Shown one piece after another: positions 51,825 through 60,932 of a stretch of 64,000 nt of DNA. The position numbers were made by a program, and so were the translations under genes. Numbering within the stretch: the first letter of the stretch is position 1; each line of letters opens with the position of its first letter. The DNA is taken from positions 2,572,001 through 2,636,000 of the forward strand of contig NZ_CP012602.1 of the NCBI RefSeq assembly GCF_001278805.1, written 5' to 3'. This DNA is from Bacillus sp. FJAT-18017. Lineage in GTDB: Bacteria > Bacillota > Bacilli > Bacillales > Cytobacillaceae. Under the pieces are notes generated by a model, which was not told where the DNA came from, did no database searches, and saw only the letters and a program-made list of their open reading frames with translations.

Positions 51825-52074
51825 TATAGGCCCTCCCACATTGAGAAACAGCAAGAATAAAGGAAGCAATTCCTCCTGAAATAAAAATTCCTGCATAAAA
51901 GCGAATCTCATCAAATTTCACAGAATCGGATACCTCAAAACCAAGAAAAGTTAGTCCAATTCCATTCCCATCGATTGTCGCTATACTCTTCCAAAGTTGT
52001 ATTCCCTTTACAAAAAACAAGGCGCCGAAAACAAGTAGAAGAATAATCCAAATCACCCGTACAATAGAACCCAT
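51808..52074 (-). CDS. Small membrane protein, 88 aa
   Basis: Two hydrophobic segments (about 4-22 and 63-80) around a soluble loop. AAGGGG precedes the ATG. Its 3' end overlaps the start of the GNAT gene by 17 bp, making it the first gene of the 52074-50694 operon. No family recognised. Confidence 0.65.
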   Translation of the reverse strand: MGSIVRVIWIILLLVFGALFFVKGIQLWKSIATIDGNGIGLTFLGFEVSDSVKFDEIRFYAGIFISGGIASFILAVSQCGRAYIAYYR

Positions 52075-52152
52075 TCATAACACCCCTTCAGGTTTCAGTT
52101 ATTTACAGAATATAACAAGAAGTTCGCTCTTTAAAGAGGGTGAAAGAAAAAA

Positions 52153-52180
52153 AGAAGGCTGCAATGCTGCAGTCTTCTTC
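52153..52180 (-). terminator. Terminator of the 39-aa gene
   Basis: GAAGGCTGCA / TGCAGTCTTC stem with a 4-nt loop and T-run on the minus strand. Confidence 0.85.
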
Positions 52181-52189
52181 TTTCCATTC

Positions 52190-52289
52190 TTAGTGGATTA
52201 ATCCTGGAGGCATGATAAGGGAATTTCCACGAAACCACATTTAGTGGATTAATCGTAGTGATCCGAGACAAGATTTTTCCACGAAGCCT
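52190..52289. repeat. Two-unit tandem repeat, TTAGTGGATTAATC family
   Basis: TTAGTGGATTAATC begins at 52190 and 52241 (period 51 bp) and each unit ends in TTTCCACGAA(A/G)CC-like sequence; AGTGGA/TCCACG arms are loosely complementary. Lies between the 39-aa gene and its terminator. Confidence 0.75.
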
Positions 52290-52296
52290 AGTACAT

Positions 52297-52416
52297 TTAC
52301 TTGTCCTGTTTTGTTTTCTGCGCTTTTAGTGCAATTCGTTCCAGCCCATTGTTGGCAAACTCGACATCGGTCTTTGGCATGGCACGCTTGCTTTCCTTGT
52401 TTTTGTTCTTTGGCAT
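52297..52416 (-). CDS. Small basic protein, 39 aa
   Basis: 39-codon frame MPKNKNKESKRAMPKTDVEF.. with AAGGGGGG about eight bases upstream. Lys/Asn-rich, hydrophilic; composition suggests a small spore or nucleic-acid-binding protein, but no family is recognised. Followed by a repeat and a terminator on the same strand. Confidence 0.6.
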   Translation of the reverse strand: MPKNKNKESKRAMPKTDVEFANNGLERIALKAQKTKQDK

Positions 52417-52527
52417 TTCGGCACCCCCCTTTTACGTTTCTGCTTTCTTTAGTGTCTGCAAAAAGAAGGATTATTATTTTTTATAGCGAAAAGTATATCG
52501 GTAAAAAGTTAGATGGGAATGATGCTG

Positions 52528-53540
52528 ATGATTAGGTATCCGTTTTTGAAAGATGGAGCTGCAATCGGGGTGACTGCACCTTCATCGGGTGTCCAGGAAG
52601 AATTGCATGGAATTGTGAAGCAGGCAAGGAAGCGGCTGGAGGAAAAAGGATATAAGATTTATACTGGAGAAACTGTTTGGACCGATTATAAGGCCAAATC
52701 AGCACCGGTAAAGCAGCGTGCCGATGAATTAAATAGCATGTTGGCCGACCCGGAAGTAGACATCATCATCCCCCCTTGGGGTGGCGAGCTTCTAATAGAA
52801 ATACTGGATTTGATTGATTATAAAAATGTCCCAGCCAAGTGGATACTTGGTTATTCAGATACTAGCCTACTCCTATTTGCAATCACCTTGAAAACAGGCA
52901 TTGCAACAGCGCACGGTACAAATCTCGTCGATTTGCGCGGCGAATTTTCGGATCCAACGACAGCAATGTGGGAAACAGTCCTAAAAACCACAAACGGTGG
53001 CAGCGTCACACAGACATCATCGGAAAAATTCCAGCTAAAATGGTCCCATGACACTCCTACTCCTTGCTTGTTTCATTTAACAGAGCAAACGGAATGGAAA
53101 TCAGTTTCAGGCCGCAGTGAGCGAATGACAGGACGTCTGTTGGGAGGCTGTATTGATATTATTCGCCATGCTGCAGGCACTCCGTTCGGGGACGTCAAAG
53201 CCTTTAGGGAAACCTACATTCCGGGTGAACCGGTCCTTTGGTATTTTGAGAACTGTGACTTGTCTGCAACCGACCTACGCAGGTCACTTGTGCAGTTGAA
53301 GCTTGCCGGTTGGTTCGAAAATTGTAGCGGGCTTTTGTTTGGAAGAAGCGACGCCAACCACCAGGTAGAAGGATATACTGTCGAGGATGTATACAACGAT
53401 TTAGCCGAAGAATTAAGCGTGCCAATCGTATATGATATTGACTGTGGACATATGCCGCCGCAGTAACGTTTATTAATGGTGCCTTTGGCGAGGTTCGTTA
53501 TGACAATGGGAGCGGAACGGTCATTCAGTATTTTAAATGA
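52528..53540 (+). pseudogene. LD-carboxypeptidase (S66) with a C-terminal frameshift
   Basis: S66 peptidase (MccF/LdcA-like), which cleaves L,D-peptide bonds in murein or microcin-like peptides. GAAIGVTAPSSGVQEE opens it, IIPPWGGELL and ILGYSDTSLLL carry the nucleophile Ser, and the Glu and His come in ENCDL and DCGHMPPQ. The frame ends at TAA (53464-53466) right after GHMPPQ. In the next frame the sequence goes on as TFINGAFGEVRYDNG to 53540. One missing base before TAACG explains it. Start could be 52513 or 52528. Confidence 0.82.
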
Positions 53541-53693
53541 GTTTCCATGCAAAAATTTAAACAATGATTTTTAAGCGTAGTCTTTTACCGAGTTAAATCT
53601 ATAAGTGTTAAGCATTTTAATTATGTTTTCGCTTGCTAAATCTTTTTTTATAAGTTAATGTAGTTTTAATATTTCAAATAATTTCATAACTGT

Positions 53694-53805
53694 TCTTATC
53701 CAGAGAGGCAGAGGGACTGGCCCTATGAAGCCTCAGCAACCGGCTGATTTTTATCAGCGATGGTGCTAACTCCAGCAGGTTAAAAGCCTGACAGATAAGA
53801 GGAAA
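53694..53805 (+). promoter_or_regulatory. SAM-I riboswitch (S-box) aptamer
   Basis: The S-box signature is clear: CTTATCCAGAGAGGCAGAGG, GACTGGCCCTATGAAGCC, CAGCAACCGGC, GGTGCTAACTCCAGCAGG and the closing ACAGATAAGAGG, which pairs with CTTATC to form P1. It binds S-adenosylmethionine and stops transcription of metI-metC when SAM is abundant. Confidence 0.97.
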
Positions 53806-53818
53806 CGGATGACATTTC

Positions 53819-53850
53819 GGGACTTCTCTTATGGAAGTCCTTTTATTTTT
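53819..53850 (+). terminator. SAM riboswitch terminator
   Basis: GGACTTC / GAAGTCC stem followed by TTTTATTTTT, 14 bases past the aptamer. Confidence 0.92.
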
Positions 53851-53896
53851 GTCCTCTAACCTTTCTCCTCTTAGTACCCATTAAGGAGGAAATACT

Positions 53897-55039
53897 GTGA
53901 AAAACCACCATATCCAGACTGATTTAGTGCAAATCGGTAACCGTAGTGAAAACACTACCGGAGCTGTTAATCCGCCAATCTACCTCTCCACTGCTTACCG
54001 CCATGATGGACTTGGCTTATCGACAGGCTACGATTATACAAGAACAAAAAACCCTACCCGTGCCCTGCTCGAAGAGAATGTTGCCCGCCTTGAACAAGGC
54101 GACCAGGGATTTGCCTGCAGTTCCGGAATGGCCGCAGTCCAGCTCGTCCTCTCCCTCTTTAAAACAGGTGACGAATTGATTGCCTCGACTGATCTTTATG
54201 GTGGCACCTTCCGTCTCTTCGCTAACTATTCGGAATTATACAAGGTCAAACCCCATTATGTTAACTGTAATGAAACCTCGGAAATTGAAAAAGTGATAAA
54301 TGAAAACACGAAAGCCATCTTTATCGAAACACCAACCAATCCTCTTATGCAGGAAATTGATATTGAAAAGGTATCGAAAGTTGCAAGGAAATATGGGCTT
54401 TTGCTGATCGTAGATAACACCTTCCTCACTCCTTTTTTGCAAAAACCAATTGGACTTGGAGCAGACATTGTCATTCATAGTGCCACAAAATACATTGGCG
54501 GCCATAATGATGTGCTTGCGGGATTGGTGATTGCCAAGGGTGCTGAACTTTGTGAAAGGCTTGCAACAAATCACAACAGTATTGGGGCTGTTTTATCTCC
54601 ATTCGATAGCTGGCTTTTAATTCGCGGTCTCAAAACGCTTGGTTTAAGAATGGAACGCCATCAGCAAAATGCATCCGACATTGTGAACTACTTTAAGGAG
54701 CGTCCCGAAGTAAGGGATGTCCTTTATCCTGGCAAAGGCGGCATGGTGTCGTTCCGTGTCCAAAAGGAGGAATGGGTTGCCCTCCTTCTGCGGAATTTAA
54801 AACTCATCTCATTTGCTGAAAGCCTTGGAGGCGTTGAAAGTTTTATTACCTATCCAGCAACGCAAACACACGCAGACATCCCCGAAGAGATTCGTTTTAA
54901 AAACGGTATTGATAATTGCCTGCTCCGCTTTTCAGTCGGAGTTGAATATATTGATGACTTGAAAGCGGACTTGGATGAGGCTTTTACAAAGATAGCTGAG
55001 GAGGAAAAAGGACATGACAGAGCAAACGTACTCATTTAA
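53897..55039 (+). CDS. metI: Cystathionine gamma-synthase / O-acetylhomoserine thiolyase MetI
   Basis: 380-residue PLP enzyme of the Cys/Met metabolism family making cystathionine (or homocysteine) from O-acetylhomoserine. The PLP lysine is in VIHSATKYIGGHNDVLAG (SATKY), with YDYTRTKNPTRALLEE, SSGMAAVQ and VDNTFLTPFLQ. GTG start with GGAGGAAATACT upstream, 47 bp after the riboswitch terminator. Overlaps metC by 26 bp. Order and control match B. subtilis metIC. Confidence 0.95.
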   Translation: MKNHHIQTDLVQIGNRSENTTGAVNPPIYLSTAYRHDGLGLSTGYDYTRTKNPTRALLEENVARLEQGDQGFACSSGMAAVQLVLSLFKTGDELIASTDLYGGTFRLFANYSELYKVKPHYVNCNETSEIEKVINENTKAIFIETPTNPLMQEIDIEKVSKVARKYGLLLIVDNTFLTPFLQKPIGLGADIVIHSATKYIGGHNDVLAGLVIAKGAELCERLATNHNSIGAVLSPFDSWLLIRGLKTLGLRMERHQQNASDIVNYFKERPEVRDVLYPGKGGMVSFRVQKEEWVALLLRNLKLISFAESLGGVESFITYPATQTHADIPEEIRFKNGIDNCLLRFSVGVEYIDDLKADLDEAFTKIAEEEKGHDRANVLI

Positions 55040-56207
55040 CACGAAAGTCGTGAATCAGCACGCATTCAAGGAAGAGAAAAACGGAGCGGTCAATCCACCT
55101 CTTTACTATTCATCAACCTTTCACCAAAACGAGTTCGATTCGTTTGGAGATTACGATTACAGCAGGTCCGGAAATCCAACCCGTCAAGTGCTTGAAAAAA
55201 CAATTGCAGCTCTTGAAGGCGGAGTGAAAGGCTTCGCGTTCGCCTCCGGGATGGCGGCCATTTCATCGGCCTTTATGCTATTATCTGCCGGCGACCATGT
55301 GCTGATTTCTAAGGACGTGTATGGCGGAACCTTCAGGATGGTGACCCAAGTTTTAGCAAAATTCCGGATTGAACATACGGTTGTCGATATGACAAATTTA
55401 ACTGAGGTGTCCAGCTCATTCAAACCGAATACAAAAGTTGTTTATGTAGAAACACCGTCCAACCCGCTTCTTCAGATTACCAATATTAAAAAAGTGGCAG
55501 AGCTTTCGAAGCTGCACCGATGTCGTCTTTACGTAGATAATACGTTTTTGACACCTCTTTATCAAAAGCCGTTGGAACTTGGAGCAGACCTCGTTCTCCA
55601 TAGTGCAACAAAGTTTCTGTCCGGTCATAGCGATGTTGTTGCAGGCCTTGCAGTTGCGAAGGATGAAGAACTTACGACTGAGCTTTATTTTATCCAAAAT
55701 TCGTTTGGAGCTATTTTGGGTGTGCCGGATTGCTACGAGCTACTAAAGGGAATGAAGACCTTAAGTGTACGGCTTGGGTCTTCCACTCGGTCAGCTGAGC
55801 GGATTGCGAAATATTTGAAGCACCACCCTTTGGTTGAGGAAGTATTTTATCCAGGGCTCTCTGATCATCCCGGCCATTCTGTCCACTTCAGCCAGGCAAC
55901 AGGTGCAGGGGCGGTCCTTTCCTTCCGCCTTCCAAATCGGGACATTGCCAAATCGGTCGTGGAAAACCTGCAAATACCTGTATTTGCAGTCAGCCTTGGA
56001 GCCGTCGAATCAATCCTCTCCTATCCAGCAACAATGTCACATGCTACAATGCCAACTGACGAAAGGGAGAAACGCGGCATCACCGACGGACTGCTCCGCT
56101 TCTCGGTTGGACTTGAGGACTGTGACGATATCCTGAGTGACTTTGAAAATGCACTCGGCAAAGCGTCAAGGGCTAACAGAGGCAGTTTAAAGGTGAAAAT
56201 AGGCTGA
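55014..56207 (+). CDS. metC: Cystathionine beta-lyase MetC
   Basis: 397-residue PLP enzyme cleaving cystathionine to homocysteine. Family blocks: DYDYSRSGNPTRQVLEK, ASGMAAISSAF, VDNTFLTPLYQKPLELGAD and the PLP lysine in VLHSATKFLSGHSDVVAG. The C-terminal extension after DILSDFENAL is about 15 residues. AGGAGGAAAAAGGAC lies inside the metI end; the start overlaps metI by 26 bp, so translation is coupled. Confidence 0.95.
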   Translation: MTEQTYSFNTKVVNQHAFKEEKNGAVNPPLYYSSTFHQNEFDSFGDYDYSRSGNPTRQVLEKTIAALEGGVKGFAFASGMAAISSAFMLLSAGDHVLISKDVYGGTFRMVTQVLAKFRIEHTVVDMTNLTEVSSSFKPNTKVVYVETPSNPLLQITNIKKVAELSKLHRCRLYVDNTFLTPLYQKPLELGADLVLHSATKFLSGHSDVVAGLAVAKDEELTTELYFIQNSFGAILGVPDCYELLKGMKTLSVRLGSSTRSAERIAKYLKHHPLVEEVFYPGLSDHPGHSVHFSQATGAGAVLSFRLPNRDIAKSVVENLQIPVFAVSLGAVESILSYPATMSHATMPTDEREKRGITDGLLRFSVGLEDCDDILSDFENALGKASRANRGSLKVKIG

Positions 56208-56325
56208 GTCCCTTTTAATAATGCTGCTCTGAAAAAAAAGGACCTTCCTTGAGGAGGCCCAATTTGACTGCTATCCCAATTATATGTAAAACCTTCGATA
56301 AAAGCATGGGAAAAGTGTTCCTTGC

Positions 56326-56360
56326 AAGCCGCTCATACCACGTCTATATGAGCGGCTTTT
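56326..56360 (+). terminator. Terminator of metI-metC
   Basis: AAGCCGCTCAT / ATGAGCGGCTT stem with an 11-nt loop followed by TT. Confidence 0.85.
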
Positions 56361-56403
56361 CACATTGGTCCAACCTGCTACCGATTTTTCACCCATGAGG
56401 TTA

Positions 56404-56650
56404 ATGAATGACAATTCGCTGTCTCTGCAGTCCCTGAGTTGTCATTCATCAGGTTTATGAATGACATTTGGCTTTAGCGGGCTGTCCGAGTTGTCATTCA
56501 TCGGCTTAATGAATGACATTTGGCTTCAATGGGCTGCCAGAGTTGTCATTCATAATCTTTATGAATGACATCTGTCTTCCTCTGACTGCCCGAATTGTCA
56601 TTCATTGGCTTTATGAATGACATTTGGCCTCACCGTGCCGTCAATATGAC
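56404..56650. repeat. Palindromic tandem array, AATGACA family, second locus
   Basis: Four full units and a partial one, each ATGAATGACA(T/A)TT...(A/G)(A/T)TTGTCATTCAT, repeat every 52 bp. Arms are the same as in the array at 5494-5694; the middles differ in sequence. It lies between the convergent metC and DUF606 genes. Confidence 0.9.
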
Positions 56651-56674
56651 TAACACTTTTCTTCATCAGAAACT

Positions 56675-57136
56675 TCACTCTTTGGCTAATTCCTTGCTTT
56701 TCCCTGCAAACTTGAAAACCAGGATTCCTGCAACAATGACAAGTGCTCCTATCAGCTTATTAGGTGTCAGGTCCAGCTTTTCCAGGCCTAGCCAGCCCTG
56801 AGTGTCAAACAATATGGCTATTGCAAGTTGTGAGACAAGGACGATGGACATGGCGTATGTTGGCCGCAAGTATTTAAAACTTTGAACTATACAGACTACT
56901 ATGCCAATGCCTGTTAGTCCCCCAAACCAATACCATGTCTTCATATTCTCCAAGTTCAACATTGCAGTTCCTTCAACAAAAATGCCGATGATAAATGAAG
57001 CTAAGCAACCAAGGCCCAATACCAATGTTGTCGCAGAGATGGTTCCGGCTTTTTCATTAACTCTGCTGTTAAAATTGTTTTGAATACCAACAAATGCACC
57101 GCCAATAATGGCTATTATAAGGCCTGCTAGCAGAAT
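56675..57136 (-). CDS. DUF606 (YdcZ-type) small DMT transporter, non-standard start
   Basis: About 153 residues, five hydrophobic segments, as in the DUF606/YdcZ group of the drug/metabolite transporter superfamily. The N-terminus reads LAGLIIAIIGGAFVGIQNNF and is needed for the first helix. It lies upstream of the first available TTG (57025). In that region no ATG, GTG or TTG is in frame: AAGGGAG is followed five bases later by ATT (57136) and eight bases later by CTG (57133). AUU or CUG initiation, or a mutated start, must be assumed. Confidence 0.72.
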   Translation of the reverse strand: MLLAGLIIAIIGGAFVGIQNNFNSRVNEKAGTISATTLVLGLGCLASFIIGIFVEGTAMLNLENMKTWYWFGGLTGIGIVVCIVQSFKYLRPTYAMSIVLVSQLAIAILFDTQGWLGLEKLDLTPNKLIGALVIVAGILVFKFAGKSKELAKE

Positions 57137-57338
57137 GATATCTCCCTTCTATCGCCTGCTATCTTAATTATGGTTCATATATACTTCGGCTTGCATAAGC
57201 CTCAAGCCCGTCCCGTTTCTTAATCTTGATTAATCCTCTCTTCCGCTCAACAAGGCCTTCGTTGGAAAACCTTGGTGAGATCCGATTTTATAAGGCGGTA
57301 ACTTGTACCAATCAAGTTGGGTATAAATTCTACCCACC

Positions 57339-57360
57339 AAAAAACCGCCTCGTAGGCGGC
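57339..57360 (-). terminator. Terminator of the EamA transporter gene
   Basis: Minus-strand CCGCC / GGCGG with a short loop followed by TTTTTT. The gap 57137-57338 holds nothing else recognised. Confidence 0.82.
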
Positions 57361-57370
57361 ATGAAATTTT

Positions 57371-58282
57371 TTATGTTAGTTCAGCGGTTGCAGCAGGTTT
57401 GTCCTTCAAGACTGACAGCCAAATGATAAAAGTGAGCATACAGAGTGCTCCGAATAGCTGCAGGCCGTGGAGGATGGTTCCGAACCAGATGACCGAAATG
57501 ACCATGGCGGTTAGCGGCTCGACACTTCCCAGGATGCTGTTTTCGACTGGTGTTATGTATTTCAGGCTGCCGAGTGTCAGGACGAAGGCCATTGTCCCGA
57601 ACAAGATCAGGATCAAAAACAATCCAATCGTTTCCCAGTTGGCGATTGCGGTCCAGCCAGGCGAGGTCCAGACCCTGGTTCCCAGAGAAAGTGTGCAGCC
57701 GGATATAAACATCGCCCAGCCTACAATGGTCAGGACTCCCCATTCATTCATCAGGCGCAGTGGATACAGGGCATAGAATGCGAAGGCTAAACCCAGCAAT
57801 AGCCCCCAAATGAGTGCCTCCCGGCTAACAACAAGTGTATCAAGAGAGCCATTTGTTAAAAGGAAAAACAATCCGATAAGCGTTCCGGCCACACCAATCA
57901 ACTGCTGCTTGCCAGGCAGTTTCCTCGCTGTTACCGAAACAAAGATGATGATAAAAATTGGCGCCGAGAATTGCAGGAGTGTTGCCATTATTGCGTTACT
58001 TGCATGAATGGCTGCGACGAACGAGTACTGAAGCCCAAGCATTCCGACCATGCTGAAAAGGATGAGACGGGACCACCAGAACTTGCTTTTCCAGATACCA
58101 AAAATCTTGTTGTTGGAAAACGCAACAATTGATAACAACAGCACACCCGAAATCAGGAGCCGGATTGATAGCAGAAAGGCAACAGTTACGCCAGTATCTT
58201 TTAAAAGCCACTCCATCAGCGGGCCGGTCATTCCCCAGAATGCAGCTCCGATGATAACCATGGACAGGCCCCGAATCCGCAT
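57371..58282 (-). CDS. EamA/DMT superfamily transporter
   Basis: 303-residue protein with ten hydrophobic segments in two EamA repeats (IIGAAFWGMTGPLMEWLL opening the first; LLLGLAFAFYALYPLRL the second; SVEPLTAMVISVIWFG the conserved Pro-Glu-Pro-like end). Likely exports or imports an amino acid or drug; substrate unknown. ATG at 58282 has AAAGGAGG in position. Confidence 0.9.
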   Translation of the reverse strand: MRIRGLSMVIIGAAFWGMTGPLMEWLLKDTGVTVAFLLSIRLLISGVLLLSIVAFSNNKIFGIWKSKFWWSRLILFSMVGMLGLQYSFVAAIHASNAIMATLLQFSAPIFIIIFVSVTARKLPGKQQLIGVAGTLIGLFFLLTNGSLDTLVVSREALIWGLLLGLAFAFYALYPLRLMNEWGVLTIVGWAMFISGCTLSLGTRVWTSPGWTAIANWETIGLFLILILFGTMAFVLTLGSLKYITPVENSILGSVEPLTAMVISVIWFGTILHGLQLFGALCMLTFIIWLSVLKDKPAATAELT

Positions 58283-58397
58283 CGCACAGCCTCCTTTCAT
58301 ATTTTTGATATGTGAGTTTTTTCGACAAAAGTCTGTTATATCTCTAGTTTATGCGGGTATAAGGGTAGAAAGCCAGACAACACCAGGAGGACAGCTT

Positions 58398-58556
58398 ATG
58401 CCGCAGTATGTGATTACGTTTATTAAACATGATGAAAGCAAGCCAAGATCGAAGCAAATCCTTGGAGATCGAGTTTCCGATATCTTCAAGCAGGTATTCG
58501 AAATTGAAAAAGACCACACGATTGTCTCGATTGAAAACAAGTCGGTAAAAAGATGA
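58398..58556 (+). CDS. Small hypothetical protein, 52 aa
   Basis: 52-residue basic protein starting MPQYVITFIKHDESKPRSKQ with AGGAGG seven bases upstream. One strand, a basic loop and a helix are likely. No family recognised. Divergent from the EamA gene and followed by a terminator. Confidence 0.65.
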   Translation: MPQYVITFIKHDESKPRSKQILGDRVSDIFKQVFEIEKDHTIVSIENKSVKR

Positions 58557-58567
58557 ATCGAAGGACA

Positions 58568-58595
58568 GGCTGGCTATTGCCGGCCTTTTTATTTT
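58568..58595 (+). terminator. Terminator after the 52-aa gene
   Basis: GGCTGGC / GCCGGCC stem with a 4-nt loop followed by TTTTTATTTT. Confidence 0.85.
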
Positions 58596-58628
58596 GCCAG
58601 GGAAACTGGCGGGTTACGCCTTTGTTCT

Positions 58629-59336
58629 TTAGCGGACAGCAGTCAAATCAGGGGCAAGAATCTGATGCAGTTCATCAAGGCTCCTAATTTCATAGTTTGG
58701 CAGTATGTCAGTTTCATTGACTTCGATTCCGGGATTAAACCAGCACGTGTCAATACCAGCCAGGTTGCCGCCCTTAATGTCAGCGGTTAAGGAATCGCCG
58801 ATGATGAGAGTGTTTTCGAATTTGAAACCGGGAATCCGCTCAATCACATAATCAAAATATTCCTTCATAGGCTTTTGGTAGCCTGTATCTTCTGATACGA
58901 AAACGTCCTTGAAAAACGGGAGCAGTCTGGAATCGGTCAAGCGGCGGTGTTGTGTTTGCGAGATGCCGTTGGTGATGATATAAAGATTGTGATTTTCATG
59001 GAGACGCATGATAAGATCCATTGCCCCAGGGATTAAGTGGTGGCCTTCATCAAGGAGGCTGCGGTATTTATGTTCTAGCAAGACGCCATCAACTTCTTTG
59101 CCCAATTCACTGAAAAAGCGCGAGAATCGAGTATAGAAAAGTTCATCCCTAGTAATGGTTCCGTGCTCAAATGCTGCCCAAAGGCTTTGGTTAAGCTGCT
59201 GGTAGGCAAAAAACATTTCAGGTGTAAATGACAGGCCCTCAGATTGGAAAAGCGAACGAAGCGCTTCTTGTTCTGTTGCAGAAAAGTCAAGCAGTGTATT
59301 ATCCACGTCAAAAAGCAATGTATGGTAATGTTTCAT
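58629..59336 (-). CDS. yfnB: HAD-family pyrimidine nucleotidase (YjjG/YfnB-like)
   Basis: 235-residue HAD phosphatase: motif I FDVDNTLLDF (nucleophile and acid Asp), motif II IITNGIS, motif III QKPMKEYF (Lys) and motif IV IIGDSLTADIKGG. The helical cap between motifs I and II fits YjjG, which removes phosphate from non-canonical pyrimidine nucleotides, and B. subtilis YfnB. GAGG precedes the ATG. Confidence 0.9.
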   Translation of the reverse strand: MKHYHTLLFDVDNTLLDFSATEQEALRSLFQSEGLSFTPEMFFAYQQLNQSLWAAFEHGTITRDELFYTRFSRFFSELGKEVDGVLLEHKYRSLLDEGHHLIPGAMDLIMRLHENHNLYIITNGISQTQHRRLTDSRLLPFFKDVFVSEDTGYQKPMKEYFDYVIERIPGFKFENTLIIGDSLTADIKGGNLAGIDTCWFNPGIEVNETDILPNYEIRSLDELHQILAPDLTAVR

Positions 59337-59539
59337 TATATACGCCTCACTTAAAAAATTCTTTTTCCATCATACCATACAACAGCCTACTGTTTAAGGA
59401 GAAAAGGTTCCGTATTGAGGCGATATTCAAAAATATCTGTTACAGATGCTAGGGTTCATTGTATGCATCAAAATGGGGTTCTGTTGGAGATTCTCTTATA
59501 AATAAAGGTATAGTCCATATCCTAGTAACCAGCAAAATT

Positions 59540-59730
59540 AAAATAAACGGAGATTTTCCCGTTATATGCAAAATGGAGCTTGTATCGGTATAAATAAGCG
59601 GAGACTTTCCAGTTATGCCAAGCGAAAGCCGGTATTTTCATCGGTTTTGAGTCAATAGGCGGAATCTTTCCGTTTATTTATACTAATTTTAATGCTATAA
59701 ACTAATTTAACGGAATTTATCCGTCTATTT
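59540..59730. repeat. Palindromic tandem array, ATAAACGGA family
   Basis: Four units of the form ATAAACGGAGATTTTCCCGTTAT start near 59541, 59592, 59654 and 59708 (spacing 51, 62 and 54 bp). Each is an imperfect palindrome (ACGGA..TCCGT). The terminator at 3088-3140 has the same arms. No gene lies in 59337-59825. Confidence 0.85.
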
Positions 59731-59773
59731 AGCAGCTAGGGACTTAACTTACAAAAATGGAATTTCATAAATT

Positions 59774-59809
59774 AAGAAAAGACGAATGAATTTGCATACG
59801 TCTTTTCTT
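59774..59809. terminator. Terminator of the three-gene envelope operon
   Basis: AAGAAAAGACG / CGTCTTTTCTT stem with a 14-nt loop, 17 bp past the stop at 59826. Confidence 0.88.
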
Positions 59810-59825
59810 GCATCTATTCTGCAAT

Positions 59826-60875
59826 TTAATTTTGGTCCATTAATTGAACTTTAACTTTTTCTTCTTTCCCGTCCAAAATTACGGCAGTTTCAATGTTCTT
59901 AAGATCCCAAAGCTGCCCGCCCATCGAGGTCGAAGCTTCGTTTTGTTCATTAAGTGTGAGTCCGGCAACTCCCATGGACAACGTATCGGTAATGACATCA
60001 AACTCAAATTCCCCTTTAGGCCTTTCGTTCTTTCCTTTATACTTGAGAAATACGTCTGTCGTTGAGTAACCGATACGATCCTTTATTGTCAATGTTACTT
60101 CCCAATTTTCTGATTCACCTTCAAATATGCTTGTCGTTTCTTTTGTTAAAAAGGTATTTAGCTCCTCAAATTCAAAGGTCTGATACATAATCATATCTCG
60201 TTGAAATACATAGAATACAGGCAGCACGTCGAGCGGCAAATCCGGATAGGTAGACCGCAGCTCCTCTGCAGTGCCTATAACCTCCCGTTTAACATACCCT
60301 GCATTGGTACTTGGTATTACATAGTTATAGTCAGGTTCAAAAAAACCCATCACCGTATATTTTTCCATCTCAGGAGCGAGCAGCTGCTGGTAGGATGAAG
60401 TCCGCTTTACATTAATTTTTGATAGATATACCCTTTTTGTGCCGTCATCCCATTCAGCACTTAGAATAAAAACCTTTTCCCCCGGAGAGAGCGGGGCCTG
60501 AATGGATTCGGATCCCACTTGCGTACTAAGTACCTCCGACTCAACTTGCCATTCAGAAAAAATAACACTGCTTGGTGTAACAGGAAAAGTCGGCACCAAC
60601 TGGTCAAACGGAATAGTCTCAACAGCTTCGGCTTTTTTGATGGCCTTCTTGACTTTTTTTGCCGAGATGGCGGAAGGGTCTGTTTGCCCCTCGCCCAACA
60701 ATACCATTGGCCGCGAATCAGAAGATGACGACAGAAATATGTGTGGTTGTGTACTAACCTCCTCTTCTTCAGTTTCTTTCGGCACGGTTTCCTTTTCTTT
60801 CGGCTCGTCAATTACGATATTCAAAAAAAAGATGGAAATAATCATGAAAATGGCCGGTACTATGTATTTCTTCAA
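59826..60875 (-). CDS. Membrane-anchored hypothetical protein, paralogue 1
   Basis: 349 residues. An N-terminal anchor (LKKYIVPAIFMIISIFFLNI) is followed by an acidic linker (EPKEKETVPKETEEEE) and a large extracellular domain. Near 250 it has FEGESENWEVTLTIKDRIG, a GESENW motif frequent in small Bacillus lipoproteins. The start is TTG with GGGGGA seven bases upstream, giving the same length as the paralogue at 60933. Third gene of the operon. No function recognised. Confidence 0.8.
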   Translation of the reverse strand: MKKYIVPAIFMIISIFFLNIVIDEPKEKETVPKETEEEEVSTQPHIFLSSSSDSRPMVLLGEGQTDPSAISAKKVKKAIKKAEAVETIPFDQLVPTFPVTPSSVIFSEWQVESEVLSTQVGSESIQAPLSPGEKVFILSAEWDDGTKRVYLSKINVKRTSSYQQLLAPEMEKYTVMGFFEPDYNYVIPSTNAGYVKREVIGTAEELRSTYPDLPLDVLPVFYVFQRDMIMYQTFEFEELNTFLTKETTSIFEGESENWEVTLTIKDRIGYSTTDVFLKYKGKNERPKGEFEFDVITDTLSMGVAGLTLNEQNEASTSMGGQLWDLKNIETAVILDGKEEKVKVQLMDQN

Positions 60876-60932
60876 TCTTGTTTCCCCCAATTGGCCAGAG
60901 TGTCTCAGTTTACATTATGAGTAAATCGATTA

